Source: Verrucomicrobiota bacterium | GTDB taxonomy: Bacteria > Verrucomicrobiota > Verrucomicrobiia > Opitutales > Opitutaceae | Direction of reading: 5' to 3' | DNA length: 64,000 nucleotides | Assembly (NCBI GenBank): GCA_023399155.1 | Contig: JAEWQP010000012.1 | Location: 1 to 64,000, forward strand | Shown here: positions 14,802 to 26,682 of the stretch, piece by piece | Numbering within the stretch: position 1 is the first letter of the stretch | How the letters are laid out: each line of letters starts with the position of its first letter | Translations under genes and position numbers: made by a program | The notes under the pieces: model-generated | The model's input: the letters and a program-made list of their open reading frames with translations, nothing else | The model's database searches: none | Told to the model about the DNA's origin: nothing

Positions 14802-17795
14802 ATGGACAACGCGCTCCTCATCGCCATCGCCCTGCCGTTCCTCGGCGTCCCGGTGCTTGCGACGGTCGGTTCGCGACTGGGGCCTCGCGCCGCCTGGCTC
14901 GCCCTGCCGCTTCCGGTGATCTCGTTCGGGTTGATCCTCTCGCTCGCGCTGGGCAACGTGGGCTTTTCCAGCCGGCTCGTCGAAGTGCCCTGGATACCGG
15001 CGCTGGACCTTGGGTTTCACTTCGTCATCGACGGGCTCTCGCTCTTCTTCGGGCTCGTGGTGTCCGGGATGGGCACGCTCATCGTGCTCTACGCTGCCGG
15101 CTACCTCGATGAGCACTATCGGCATCATGGCCGGTTCTACGCCTACCTCGCGTTCTTCATGGGCGCGATGCTCGGAACAGTGTTTTCCGACAACCTGCTG
15201 CTCCTTTTCGTCTTTTGGGAGCTGACGGGGGTCGCCTCGTTTCTCCTCATCGGTTTCCTCCATGGCGAGCCGGTCTCGCGAGCCGGTGCACGCATGGCCT
15301 TGCTGACCACCGGGGCGACGGGGCTCGTCCTGATGGTCGGTATCGTGGTGACCGGGTTGGAAGCCGGGACCTGGCGCCTCTCGGAACTGATGGCAGGCGG
15401 GCGCCTCGATCCTGCCAGCCCCCTTGTGCTCGCGGCGTTTGTGCTCGTGGTCGTCGGGGCCTTCGGCAAGTCGGCGCAGTTTCCTTTCCAGTTCTGGCTG
15501 CCGAACGCGATGGCCGCGCCTACGCCGGTGAGCGCCTACCTGCACTCGGCGACGATGGTGAAGCTCGGCGTCTTCTTGGTCGCGCGCGTGTTTCCGGCCT
15601 TCCGTGAGGTGGAATGGTGGACGCCTGTCCTGGTCGTCACCGGTTTCACCACGCTCGTGTTCGGTGCGTGGATGGCGCTGTGCTCCACCGACCTGAAAGC
15701 CATCCTGGCCTATTCAACCGTCAGCCAGCTGGGGTTTCTCATCGGCTTCTACGGCATCGGTTCGGCGAACGGTGTGCACTACGACCTGATGCACATCTCC
15801 AACCACGTTCTCTACAAGGGCTGCCTGTTCATGGTCGCGGGCATCATCGACCACGCGACGGGAACGCGGGATGTGCGCGAGCTCTCGGGATTGGCGAAAC
15901 GGGCGCCGCTGCTTGCGGTCATCGCGTTGATCGCGACCGCGACGATGGCCGGCATTCCCGGGACGATCGGCTTCGTGAGCAAGGAGTACATGCTCAAGGA
16001 GAAGTTCGACTACTGGGCGGCGGATGATTTTCTGAACTGGTATCCACTGGTGGCGGTTGCCGTCGCGTCGGCGATGAAAGTGGCCTTTTGCCTGCGTCTG
16101 TGGCTCGACGTCTTTCCCGGGGGCGAGTCGCGCCGGGTACAGGATCATTTCCATGCGCCGGGCTTGCTGCTGCAGGTGCCGCCGATGGTGCTCGCGGTGG
16201 GTTGCCTCGTGCTCGGTGTGATGCCCGGCCTGATGACGCCGGCGCTGCAGGCGCTGGCGGTCCCGGGATTGCACCTGCCGATGAGCAAGCCGCTGGAGCT
16301 ATGGCATGGGGTCACGCGCGAGTTTCTCCTGAGCGTCGCAATCGTGGCCTTGGGCGTGGCGGCGTACGCGGGTCTGCGCTGGACCGGATGGCGTTGGACT
16401 GTCGTGCCAAGTTGGATGCGGTTTGACCGGGGCTTCGAGAAAGCGGTGCACGGGCTGCCCGGGATGGCGAAGCGTCTCACCTTCGTGCTGCGTGCTGATC
16501 ACCCGACCGACTACCTGCCGATCCTCTTTTCATTCGTTCTCGCGGGGGTCGGGTATGTCTTGTGGAACACCGGCCTGGTGCATGAGTTTCTCCAGGCTGC
16601 CCGGGCCAGCCCCGTCGATCCGCTGCTGGCCTTCGTCGGTGGTTTGATCGCCGTCGCGATGGCGCTGGTCCTGGCGCTGCCGCGCTGGTCGGGACAGCTG
16701 ATCGCCCTCGCGATCGTGGGCTTCCTGGTCACCTTCGTGTTCGTGCTGTTCCGCGCGCCGGACCTGGCATTGACGCAGATCCTGATCGAGGCGGCCACGT
16801 TGATACTCATCCTGCTCCTGCTTTCGCGCTTTCCTCGGTCGGTCGAGGCCGGTGAGCGACGGCGGCTGCTTTCTCCGGCACGACGGGTCGCGCACATCCT
16901 GATCGCAGCCGGGGTGGGGAGCGTGGTGACCGTGCTGGCGTTTGTCGTGGGTGCGCAGCGCCACACCGATCCCGTGGGTGACTTCTTCCGGGAGAATTCG
17001 CTGCCGCTGGCGAAGGGGACGAATGCGGTGAACACGATCCTCGTGGACTTTCGCGGCTTCGACACGCTCCTGGAGGTGACGGTCCTTGGCATCGCGACGC
17101 TTGGCGTATTGGGTTTGTTGACACGCAATCGGCGGCCGCCTTCGCTGGCGGGCCGGCTTCCCGGTGAAGCCGGACTCGGCGACGCCGAGGAGCATGCCGC
17201 GGCCCCGGTGGTCGCGCGGGCCGAATCGATCGCACCGCGCGATGCCCTGACTGGCGACCGGTCGCCCATTTTCCGGACTGTGTCCGCTGCGTTGTTCTTC
17301 CTCATCAACCTCTTTGCTGTCTACCTGCTCTGGCGCGGACACAATCTGCCAGGCGGCGGGTTCATCGCCGGCGTCGGGACTGCGCTTTCATTCATCCTCA
17401 TCGCTCTCGCCTGCGGCGTGGAGCGCGCGCAGCAGGTCCTGCGGGCGGATCCGTTGCGCATCACGGCCTGGGGTCTCGTCCTGGCCTTCCTGACTGCCAT
17501 CGTGCCGGTGTTTCTGGGCAAGCCGCTGCTCACCCACTGGAACTGGAAACTCACGGATCTGCCGGCGGTGGGGGAGCTATCGGTGGGCACCCCGTTGGTG
17601 TTCGATGTTGGTGTCTATCTCGTCGTCGTCGGCGTCACGTGCAAACTCGTTTTCGTGCTGGCCCGATCGATCGATGGGCTGGGAGCGCTGACGTCGTCTG
17701 AAACGGATCGCTATGCCTCCGGTGTGGAGGAATCGATCGAAGGTCCACTGGCGCCCTCAGCGCGAGGTACAGGAAAGGAGCACGGCGATGCTTGA
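14802..17795 (+). CDS. mrpA: Mrp antiporter subunit A with fused B domain
   Basis: A 997-residue fusion. Residues 1 to about 500 are the NuoL-like half, with Glu140 (FVFWELTGVAS), Lys223 (FGKSAQFPFQFWLP) and the APTPVSAYLHSATMVK segment. Around 600-690 is the MbhD/DUF4040 part (APDLALTQILIEA), around 730-780 the MbhE part (NTILVDFRGFDTL), and about 820-960 an MrpB domain (GHNLPGGGFIAGVG). Fusion of A and B defines group 2 Mrp systems such as mrpA'CDEFG. The complex exchanges cytoplasmic Na+ (and sometimes K+ or Ca2+) for protons in the inner membrane. The stop overlaps mrpC. Confidence 0.93.
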   Translation: MDNALLIAIALPFLGVPVLATVGSRLGPRAAWLALPLPVISFGLILSLALGNVGFSSRLVEVPWIPALDLGFHFVIDGLSLFFGLVVSGMGTLIVLYAAGYLDEHYRHHGRFYAYLAFFMGAMLGTVFSDNLLLLFVFWELTGVASFLLIGFLHGEPVSRAGARMALLTTGATGLVLMVGIVVTGLEAGTWRLSELMAGGRLDPASPLVLAAFVLVVVGAFGKSAQFPFQFWLPNAMAAPTPVSAYLHSATMVKLGVFLVARVFPAFREVEWWTPVLVVTGFTTLVFGAWMALCSTDLKAILAYSTVSQLGFLIGFYGIGSANGVHYDLMHISNHVLYKGCLFMVAGIIDHATGTRDVRELSGLAKRAPLLAVIALIATATMAGIPGTIGFVSKEYMLKEKFDYWAADDFLNWYPLVAVAVASAMKVAFCLRLWLDVFPGGESRRVQDHFHAPGLLLQVPPMVLAVGCLVLGVMPGLMTPALQALAVPGLHLPMSKPLELWHGVTREFLLSVAIVALGVAAYAGLRWTGWRWTVVPSWMRFDRGFEKAVHGLPGMAKRLTFVLRADHPTDYLPILFSFVLAGVGYVLWNTGLVHEFLQAARASPVDPLLAFVGGLIAVAMALVLALPRWSGQLIALAIVGFLVTFVFVLFRAPDLALTQILIEAATLILILLLLSRFPRSVEAGERRRLLSPARRVAHILIAAGVGSVVTVLAFVVGAQRHTDPVGDFFRENSLPLAKGTNAVNTILVDFRGFDTLLEVTVLGIATLGVLGLLTRNRRPPSLAGRLPGEAGLGDAEEHAAAPVVARAESIAPRDALTGDRSPIFRTVSAALFFLINLFAVYLLWRGHNLPGGGFIAGVGTALSFILIALACGVERAQQVLRADPLRITAWGLVLAFLTAIVPVFLGKPLLTHWNWKLTDLPAVGELSVGTPLVFDVGVYLVVVGVTCKLVFVLARSIDGLGALTSSETDRYASGVEESIEGPLAPSARGTGKEHGDA

Positions 17796-18183
17796 AGTCT
17801 GCATCCTGATCGGCCTGATCGTGGCGGTCGGAGTCTACCTCATCCTGCAGCGCGGATTCGTGCGCATTCTCTTCGGATTCGTGCTGCTGGCCAACGCCGT
17901 GAACGTGCTCGTGCTCGTGATGTCGGGCGACCCGGAGGGCAAGGGCGAGCCGATCGTGGCGGATGTCGAGGCTGCTCGCCGCGCAGTGGATCCACTGCCT
18001 CAGGCGCTGGTCCTGACCGCGATCGTGATCGGATTTGGCGTGGTGGCCTATCTGGTCATGCTTTTGTACCGGACCTTCCTCGATCAAGGCACGGCGGATG
18101 CGGTGGACCTGTACGCGGATGCCGATGCGGACGGCACGCGACCGCCGCGCCTCGTGCAGCGTGCCAGGGAGGGCCGGCCATGA
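17788..18183 (+). CDS. mrpC: Mrp antiporter subunit C
   Basis: A 131-residue NuoK homologue with three helices, QRGFVRILFGFVLLANAVNV and the hallmark DPLPQALVLTAIVIGFGVVA. A good ribosome site (AAAGGAG) precedes the ATG at 17788 with normal spacing, and the start overlaps the end of mrpA. The C-terminus has an acidic Asp/Ala stretch (about residues 108-120) not usual for MrpC. Confidence 0.92.
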   Translation: MLEVCILIGLIVAVGVYLILQRGFVRILFGFVLLANAVNVLVLVMSGDPEGKGEPIVADVEAARRAVDPLPQALVLTAIVIGFGVVAYLVMLLYRTFLDQGTADAVDLYADADADGTRPPRLVQRAREGRP

Positions 18184-19688
18184 GCAACATCGCCGTCATG
18201 CCGGTGGTGGTGCCCGTGATCACGGCGGTCGCGGGCTTGTTCTGGTGGCGGTGCAGTATGGCACGCCGTGTGGCCTTTGCAGTGTCGGGGACCGCGCAGC
18301 TCGCGCTCGCGTTCGTGCTGCTGGCGGAAGCGCGGGCACACGGACCCACCGTCCTCGGCGTGGGAGGCTGGGCCGCGCCGGTCGGCATCGTGATCGTCGT
18401 GGATCGGCTCTCGGCGATCATGCTTTGCCTGGGAGGCATCACCTCCCTGGCGTCGGTGCTCTATGGGTACGCCCAGCAACCGGTGCGGCTGGAGCATCCG
18501 CTGCGCCTGCCTCTCGTGCAGTTTCTCACGGCGGGAATTGCGCTGTCGTTTGCCACCGCGGATCTCTTCAACCTTTTCGTCGCATTCGAGGTGATGTTGA
18601 TCGCGTCCTACGGGCTGCTGACGCTGGAGGCCGATGATCGCGACGTGAAGCACGCGCTTCCCTATCTGATGGTCAACCTCGTGGGCGGCGCGCTCTTCCT
18701 GGCGGCTGCCGGTCTGGCCTACGGCCTCTTCGGCACGCTGAATTTTGCTGGAATCGCGGAGCGTGCCGCGGCGATGCATGGCGATCCGCGCGTTCTTGCC
18801 TGGGCAGTACTTCTCCTGACCGTGTTCGCGATCAAGGCGGGAGTTTTTCCCCTCTACTACTGGCTGCCCAATGCCTACCCGATCCTGCCGGCGCCCCTCG
18901 CGGCGCTGTATTCAGGAATGCTGACGAAGGTCGGCGTTTACGTGCTGCTGCGGACCTGCGGCACCATCCTGCCCCACGACATGCACGGGCTGCATGCAGC
19001 TCTCTCGTGGCTTGCAGGGCTGACGATGGTGCTGGGTGTCCTGGGTGCGGTGTCGCGCAACTTCATACGCGGCATCCTCTCGTTTCACATCCTCAGCCAG
19101 ATCGGGTTCATGGTCCTGGCGATCGGCTTCTTCTCGGAATACGCCTTCGCGGCGGCGGTGTTCTACATCGTCCACCACATCATCGTGAAGAGTTCACTCT
19201 TCATGGCTGGAGGCGTGATCGGCGTGCTGAACCGAAGCGACCAGCTCGACCGTTCGGCGAATCTCTGGCGGACAATGCCCGTGGTGGGCCTCGTCTTTCT
19301 GCTCCCCGCATTGTCTCTGGCGGGCATACCGCCCCTTTCCGGTTTCTGGGGAAAGTACATGATCGTGGTCGAGGGAGTGAGGCAGGGAGCCTGGGTGCTG
19401 GTCGCACTTTCGTTGATCGCGAGCGTACTCACGCTCTTCAGCATGCTCAAGATATGGAACACCAGCTTCTGGGCGGACGATCCCAGTGTGCCGGTGCGCA
19501 GCGACGATCGCCGCTGGGTGGGCATGACCGCCGTGACGGCTGCGATGGTCGCGCTGTCGCTTGTCATCGGGCTGGGCGCCTCGCCCTTCATGGACCTGGC
19601 GTTTGAGACGGCCCGGGAAGTGCTCGATCAGGAGGGTTACATTCGTAGTGTGCTTGGCGCGGTCGGGGAGGCCGCGGTGCGGCCGTGA
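18180..19688 (+). CDS. mrpD: Mrp antiporter subunit D
   Basis: A 502-residue NuoM/N-like subunit with all the expected charged residues: Glu137 (VAFEVMLIASYG), Lys219 (IKAGVFPLYYWLP) and Lys250 (YSGMLTKVGVY). By my recollection the first two fall at the numbers reported as essential in Bacillus MrpD, which supports the chosen start (ATGA overlap with mrpC at 18180). It is thought to form one proton half-channel of the antiporter. Confidence 0.93.
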   Translation: MSNIAVMPVVVPVITAVAGLFWWRCSMARRVAFAVSGTAQLALAFVLLAEARAHGPTVLGVGGWAAPVGIVIVVDRLSAIMLCLGGITSLASVLYGYAQQPVRLEHPLRLPLVQFLTAGIALSFATADLFNLFVAFEVMLIASYGLLTLEADDRDVKHALPYLMVNLVGGALFLAAAGLAYGLFGTLNFAGIAERAAAMHGDPRVLAWAVLLLTVFAIKAGVFPLYYWLPNAYPILPAPLAALYSGMLTKVGVYVLLRTCGTILPHDMHGLHAALSWLAGLTMVLGVLGAVSRNFIRGILSFHILSQIGFMVLAIGFFSEYAFAAAVFYIVHHIIVKSSLFMAGGVIGVLNRSDQLDRSANLWRTMPVVGLVFLLPALSLAGIPPLSGFWGKYMIVVEGVRQGAWVLVALSLIASVLTLFSMLKIWNTSFWADDPSVPVRSDDRRWVGMTAVTAAMVALSLVIGLGASPFMDLAFETAREVLDQEGYIRSVLGAVGEAAVRP

Positions 19689-20161
19689 TTTCGCTCATCA
19701 TCAACCTCGTTGTCGCGGCGATCTGGATGCTTCTCCAAAGCGAGGCGTCGCTCCTTGTCTTTGTGGTCGGCTGGAGCATCGGTTTCTTCCTTCTGACGCT
19801 TTTTCGCCCGATCGTGGGAAGCGGCTCGTATGTGCGCCGGACGTTCGGGCTGGTGCGATTCCTGGTCATCTTCATCCGGGCCTTTGTATTCAGTTCTGTG
19901 CAACTGATGGCGATCTCGCTATTCAGGCCTCGGAGCAGCCTGCAGCCGCGCGTCATCACGTATGATGTGCGCGGGTTGTCGCTGGCTGAGACCCTGATCC
20001 TGTCGCACAGCGTCAGTCTCACTCCTGGCACGACCACGATCGACGTTGCGCCCGACCGAAGCCGGCTGGTGCTGCACGTCCTCGACGCACCCGACCCGGA
20101 ACGGGTTCGGACCGAAATCGACCGCACGCTCAGGAGCGCGATCCTGGCATTCACGCGCTGA
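19685..20161 (+). CDS. mrpE: Mrp antiporter subunit E
   Basis: A 158-residue protein beginning with GTG (GTGA overlap with mrpD). Two N-terminal helices are followed by a cytosolic domain with the MrpE motif SLTPGTTTIDVAPDRSRLVL. Shorter at the N-terminus than the MrpE of the first cluster. Confidence 0.9.
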   Translation: MISLIINLVVAAIWMLLQSEASLLVFVVGWSIGFFLLTLFRPIVGSGSYVRRTFGLVRFLVIFIRAFVFSSVQLMAISLFRPRSSLQPRVITYDVRGLSLAETLILSHSVSLTPGTTTIDVAPDRSRLVLHVLDAPDPERVRTEIDRTLRSAILAFTR

Positions 20162-20168
20162 CGCCGCC

Positions 20169-20483
20169 ATGAGTGAATTCACCCTCAATGCCGCGTTTGT
20201 CCTGCTGGTGCTTGCCATCCTGCTCGGCGTGGTGCGTCTTGCGCGTGGCCCGACGATTGTGGACCGCATCCTGGCGTTCGATGCCGTCGTGGTGTGCGCG
20301 GTCGGCCTCACCGTGCTGCTCTCGGACTTCTGGCGCACGGCACATTTTCTGGAGCTGATCCTGATCGTCTCGTCCCTGGGATTTTTTGGGACGGTGGCCT
20401 TTGCTGCTTACCTGCAGCGTGCGGAACTGCGAGCGGGTGTCGCGGAGCCGGAGCGTGAACGAACGGAGGGGAAACGCCCATGA
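20169..20483 (+). CDS. mrpF: Mrp antiporter subunit F
   Basis: A 104-residue protein with three helices and the MrpF core VRLARGPTIVDRILAFDAVV. The C-terminal 20 residues are charged and cytosolic. The ATG at 20169 follows the mrpE stop by seven bases. Confidence 0.9.
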   Translation: MSEFTLNAAFVLLVLAILLGVVRLARGPTIVDRILAFDAVVVCAVGLTVLLSDFWRTAHFLELILIVSSLGFFGTVAFAAYLQRAELRAGVAEPERERTEGKRP

Positions 20484-20827
20484 ACGACGCGCGCGAGATC
20501 CTCGTTGCGGCCCTGGCCTTGCTCGGTGCGCTCACGATCCTGATCAGCATGATCGGGTTGGTGCGGTTGCCGGATGCGTTGTGTCGTGCCCATGCGCTGG
20601 GCAAGGGGATGACGCTCGGCATTTCACTCCTGCTGATCAGCCTCTGGACCAGCCTCGGGACGGAAATGGCTGGGTTCAAGATCCTCGCCGCAGTCTTCTT
20701 CCAGTTCCTCACCATCCCGGTCGCGAGCCATCTGCTCGCGCGGGTGGTGTTCGAGCAGGGCTACCCGCGACACGGGCGTGAGGACATCGACGAGGATCGC
20801 GTTGATCGCCGGCCTGCCGGCCGGTAG
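20480..20827 (+). CDS. mrpG: Mrp antiporter subunit G
   Basis: A 115-residue protein with three helices and the MrpG signature ISMIGLVRLPDALCRAHALG. It overlaps mrpF (ATGA) and ends the A(B)CDEFG operon, which is complete for a group 2 system. A stem-loop follows 16 bp downstream. Confidence 0.9.
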   Translation: MNDAREILVAALALLGALTILISMIGLVRLPDALCRAHALGKGMTLGISLLLISLWTSLGTEMAGFKILAAVFFQFLTIPVASHLLARVVFEQGYPRHGREDIDEDRVDRRPAGR

Positions 20828-20843
20828 GTATTCGCGCGGCTCA

Positions 20844-20869
20844 CACAACGCCGGGGTACCCGTGTTGTG
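20844..20869. terminator. Stem-loop between convergent mrp operon and GH9 gene
   Basis: CACAAC (20844-20849) pairs with GTTGTG (20864-20869), and the stem continues with a wobble, one mismatch and GGG/CCC around GTA. It sits between two convergent transcription units but lacks a clear T-tract on either side. A shared termination role is inferred from position. Confidence 0.4.
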
Positions 20870-20970
20870 ATTACAGCGGCGGGACCGACCGTCAGGCGTG
20901 CAGACCAGCTTGCTATCCCGGCCCAGGGCTGGACGCGTGATGACGAAATGCGCTGGGTGGAACGACCGCC

Positions 20971-22617
20971 TCAGGGCGACGTCAGGAAGCCGGCAAGCGC
21001 GTAGATCATGGCGCCATTCCAGTTGATCGCGATCTCGTTCACCTGGAATCGCTCGACCAGATCGTCCCAATCGCGCGCGCCCTTCTGCGGCCCACCCACG
21101 AGATACCCGGGCCAGGGCGGCTCGATGCCGTCGCCGGCCGAGCGGCGGCAATGGGGATGCATCGGAGGATTTCCACCCACGCCCGTGACCATCGATCGTC
21201 CGAAGTAGTTGCGGCCGAGGAGATGGTCGACCGCCTGGAGAGCCGTCGTGCGATAGAGAGCCCGTCCGGCAATCTGGTGGGCGTTCTGAAGGAGCATCGT
21301 CTGCATGGCGACGCCGCCATGGCAGCCCCAGTAGTAGATGGATCCGAGCGGGCGGCCATAGCCGCCGTGCTGGGCTCGGCCGACGATCTGGTCCGCGATG
21401 GCGATGAGTTCCTTGCGCACCGCCTTGACCAGGGCCTCGTCGCGTCCGCTGCGTTTTGAGCGCAGGTAGGTGATCAGGCCCATGTTCTTGACCGCACCCC
21501 AGCCGAAGTCATCGTCGAAGCGTGTGCCCAGGGACCGGATACGCGCTTCGAGATCGACGAGCACCGGGGCGTCGCCTGTGGTCTCCCAGAGTTCGGCCGC
21601 GGCCCAGAGGCGGTCATCGGGGTCGGGAGTCGGATAGCGGCCGGTGCGAAACTTCGACTGGTCGGCGGCATGCTCAGCCGGATGCGCGGCGAGAAATGCG
21701 TAGCTCCGGCGGGCGGCATCGAGGCAGCGGGCGGCGTAGGCGGCGTCAAACGGCTCCACGGCGCGCGCCATCTGCGCCATCGTCGCGACAAAACCCGCGG
21801 TGGCCGCCGTGCTCCAGTCCGTGAAGTAGCGCGGCGTGTCCTCGACGTCGGTCATGATCATCCCGCCGAAGTTGAGCGTGCTGAGCTTGTGATAAACGCG
21901 ACCGTCGTCCGCCTGCATCTTGAAGAACCAGTCGGTCTCCCATTTCACCTCGGCGAGGAATTCCGGGATCGCGCCGCCGGCCTCCGGGAGGTCGAGCCGG
22001 ATCGCGGCGATTGCAGCACCGAACTCCTCCCAGGCGCGGAGCATGCTGCCGACGGTGATGGCGGCGTTGACGACGTATTTGTTGTGATCGCCGGCGTCGT
22101 GCCAGCCGCCGGTGCCGTCGCGCCGCACGTGCTCCCCGGTGGCGTGGTCCATCCATCCGTCTTCGAGGTGGCAGGGCTTTTGCTCGAACACCGTTCCCTC
22201 GTGTTCACCGCGGACGGCGGTGCCGCAGCGCCAGAGATACATCGCACGTGTCACGGTTCGGAATGCGGGGTCGAACATGCCCGGCGCGATCGTGAAGGAC
22301 ACGCTCTCGTCCATGCCGGCGACGGTGAGGCGGTAGCGGCCCGGTGTTTGGATCGCGGAAAAATCCGCGATCCAAAACGTCTCCTCCGTGTCGGCGTCGA
22401 AATGCGGACCCGCCAGCGGGAGCACCAGCACCTGAGAGCCCGTGGCCGCGTCGACGATGACAAAATTCGCGGGGCGTCCGGAAGCGACCGTCGCGACCTT
22501 CGTCGTGTCGGGGAGAAATCCGACCGTATTGAGTCGGATCGGGCTGCTGGACGGAAACTCGGCCCGGGCGACCCCGGAGAAGGCTACCAAGGCAAGAAGG
22601 CAACGAAGGATGGCCAT
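20971..22617 (-). CDS. Exported glycoside hydrolase family 9 (cellulase-type endoglucanase)
   Basis: A 548-residue protein with a signal peptide (about 19 residues, ending in VARA). An N-terminal Ig-like CelD domain (about residues 25-115, opening IRLNTVGFLPDTTKVA) precedes the (alpha/alpha)6 catalytic domain. The GH9 signature GGWHDAGDHNKYV carries Asp174 and Asp177, the activator pair for the water nucleophile. The C-terminal FQVNEIAINWNGA holds the proton donor Glu528, and the GVGGNPPMHPHCR block is also typical. It should hydrolyse beta-1,4-glucans or related polymers after export. No dockerin or cellulose-binding module is seen. The start at 22617 is chosen for the signal peptide; an ATG at 22683 would bury it. 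Confidence 0.92.
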   Translation of the reverse strand: MAILRCLLALVAFSGVARAEFPSSSPIRLNTVGFLPDTTKVATVASGRPANFVIVDAATGSQVLVLPLAGPHFDADTEETFWIADFSAIQTPGRYRLTVAGMDESVSFTIAPGMFDPAFRTVTRAMYLWRCGTAVRGEHEGTVFEQKPCHLEDGWMDHATGEHVRRDGTGGWHDAGDHNKYVVNAAITVGSMLRAWEEFGAAIAAIRLDLPEAGGAIPEFLAEVKWETDWFFKMQADDGRVYHKLSTLNFGGMIMTDVEDTPRYFTDWSTAATAGFVATMAQMARAVEPFDAAYAARCLDAARRSYAFLAAHPAEHAADQSKFRTGRYPTPDPDDRLWAAAELWETTGDAPVLVDLEARIRSLGTRFDDDFGWGAVKNMGLITYLRSKRSGRDEALVKAVRKELIAIADQIVGRAQHGGYGRPLGSIYYWGCHGGVAMQTMLLQNAHQIAGRALYRTTALQAVDHLLGRNYFGRSMVTGVGGNPPMHPHCRRSAGDGIEPPWPGYLVGGPQKGARDWDDLVERFQVNEIAINWNGAMIYALAGFLTSP

Positions 22618-22683
22618 GGCGAAGAGATTGAGCGCCCAATCTTTCGGATGCGGCGCTTGTGTGAAGCCGAATGATTGGCCCAC

Positions 22684-22993
22684 GGTAGACTGGCGGCATC
22701 CCGGGCCGTCCGTGGCTGCGGCTCAGCGACCTTCAATCTTGCGCAGCTGGGCGCTGCGACACCTGGCCCGGGACTCTGCGCACGGCCGTCGGTTCCGCGC
22801 GGCGAACCCGACAGGTCGGCGCGGGTTGGGCCGGCGATCTCGCGCTCGTCGTCGAAGGCGTCGCACCAAGGCGAGGCTGCGCCGGGCTCCGGCGCGCCCG
22901 ATGCGGCACGTGCGGGATCTCTCCGGCCCGTTCGCGCCCCGCGGGCCGCAACGCCCCCGTGCGCTTCGCCTCTGGGATGGCGACTTGCCTACA
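22684..22993. other. Intergenic region upstream of GH9 and of the PLA2-like gene
   Basis: A 310-bp divergent intergenic stretch. Frames are open on several strands because of high GC but show no family signal. It should contain the promoters of both flanking genes; none could be identified reliably. Confidence 0.3.
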
Positions 22994-23407
22994 ATGCCTG
23001 TCCACATCAAGCTGCGCCGCATGGAACTCCCCGGCGTCAATGAAGTCGTGCCGCTCGAACGAGTTCATACGATCTGCGGCGACTACGGGCTTTTCACCCT
23101 TTGGAAGAAGATCGAGCGCGATCCGCCGCCACGACCTTTCGCAAGCGATGGGTGCACGGGCTGGTTCAATGAATGGAACGGCGTGTCTCTCTACGCACCC
23201 TGCTTCCTTCACGACCTGAAGTACTGGGCGGGGTATCCCGGCGAGGATGTCGAGCGTCTCATCGCGGATGCCGAGTTGATGATCGACGTGGCGCGCGCAC
23301 TCGGCTCGGTCAACATGGCTGAGGTCATGTTTCGGGGCGTACGAATTGGCGGGCAGGAGGGGTTCAGGGCGTCGTTCTCGTGGGGATTCGGACGGCTGCC
23401 GATGTAG
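22994..23407 (+). CDS. Phospholipase A2-like fold protein (putative)
   Basis: A 137-residue protein with a His-Asp block resembling the prokaryotic PLA2 active-site helix. DGCTGWFNEWNG is followed by PCFLHDLKYWAG and, later, a helix with RLIADAELMIDVAR. In PLA2 folds the HD pair binds water and Ca2+ for sn-2 ester cleavage; whether this protein is an enzyme is not known. No signal peptide is evident with this start. The frame stays open to 22442, but upstream codons overlap the GH9 promoter region and look non-coding. Transcribed towards the barrel gene. Confidence 0.5.
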   Translation: MPVHIKLRRMELPGVNEVVPLERVHTICGDYGLFTLWKKIERDPPPRPFASDGCTGWFNEWNGVSLYAPCFLHDLKYWAGYPGEDVERLIADAELMIDVARALGSVNMAEVMFRGVRIGGQEGFRASFSWGFGRLPM

Positions 23408-23617
23408 CGCCTCGCCACGAGCCCTCTTTGAGCCATCCCGGCGCAGGGCTTGGTCCAGCGATAGGACATCCTTCGCGACGTCTACTTTCGTGCAGTCGTT
23501 GCGGCCGAAGAGCGTTGCGCCGCATGATTGGGAAAACGCATTGACGACGTGTATGGAGGCAGGTTGATGGACGGGTCCCGACGCACTCGTGTCGGAAAAC
23601 AACCCTACACATCGAAC

Positions 23618-24142
23618 ATGAATATCCTACTGAAAGCCTCGCTGTGCGCGCTCGCGCTCGCGCCTCTTCCCGCCCTGGCGGATGGATCGTATGTCGGCGT
23701 GCACGCCGGATACTTCGTCGACGGACAGGATCTCGCCCTCGCGACGCAGATCGGCGGTGTGTTTGCGCGCTCAGGAACGATCGCCCATTGCGGTGAACTC
23801 GAGATCCTGTGGACCCAGGCGTCTGAGGGGCCCATCGATCTCGACATCGTTCCGGTGATGCTGAACTACCGCATGCGCTCCGAGGTGTCGCCGAAACTCT
23901 CGCTGGAGATCGGTGCGGGCCTGGGCATGAGCTTCAACCAACTCAGTGCGTATGGCGACAGCGATGACGACACCTCCTTCGCGATCCAAGCCATGGGCGG
24001 ATTGCTTTACAGGCTCTCGGACTCCATGGGGCTCTACACGGGCGTGCGCTACCTGCGCATCGACGAGGCGACGCTGATGGGTATCACGGCAGACGTGGGC
24101 GACGATGTCTCGGTCGAGGTCGGAGTGCGTTTCGGATTCTGA
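23618..24142 (+). CDS. Outer-membrane beta-barrel protein
   Basis: A 174-residue protein with a clear signal peptide (MNILLKASLCALALAPLPALA, cleavage after residue 21). The mature chain alternates Gly/aromatic strands (YVGVHAGYF, SLEIGAGLGMSF, LYTGVRYLRI) and ends in the strand VSVEVGVRFGF with C-terminal Phe. That ending is the usual recognition signal for barrel insertion. About eight strands are likely, like OmpW/OmpX-sized barrels. A strong terminator follows 38 bp downstream. Confidence 0.72.
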   Translation: MNILLKASLCALALAPLPALADGSYVGVHAGYFVDGQDLALATQIGGVFARSGTIAHCGELEILWTQASEGPIDLDIVPVMLNYRMRSEVSPKLSLEIGAGLGMSFNQLSAYGDSDDDTSFAIQAMGGLLYRLSDSMGLYTGVRYLRIDEATLMGITADVGDDVSVEVGVRFGF

Positions 24143-24180
24143 GCGTCGACGTCATCCTCCCATCGCCTCGCAGGCATTCC

Positions 24181-24210
24181 GGGTGCGCCTTTCGTGGGCG
24201 CACCCTTTTT
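24181..24210 (+). terminator. Rho-independent terminator of the barrel gene
   Basis: GGGTGCGCC (24181-24189) and GGCGCACCC (24197-24205) form a perfect 9-bp stem with a seven-base loop, followed by five T. It lies between the barrel gene and the convergent hppA gene. Confidence 0.85.
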
Positions 24211-24228
24211 GTCGATGCACGATGACGC

Positions 24229-26682
<2,454 letters not shown>

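Noticed and set aside
6999..20827. A group 4 [NiFe] hydrogenase or complex I
   Set aside because: No hydrogenase large or small subunit, NuoB/C/D/I-like or ferredoxin-type gene lies in or beside the clusters.
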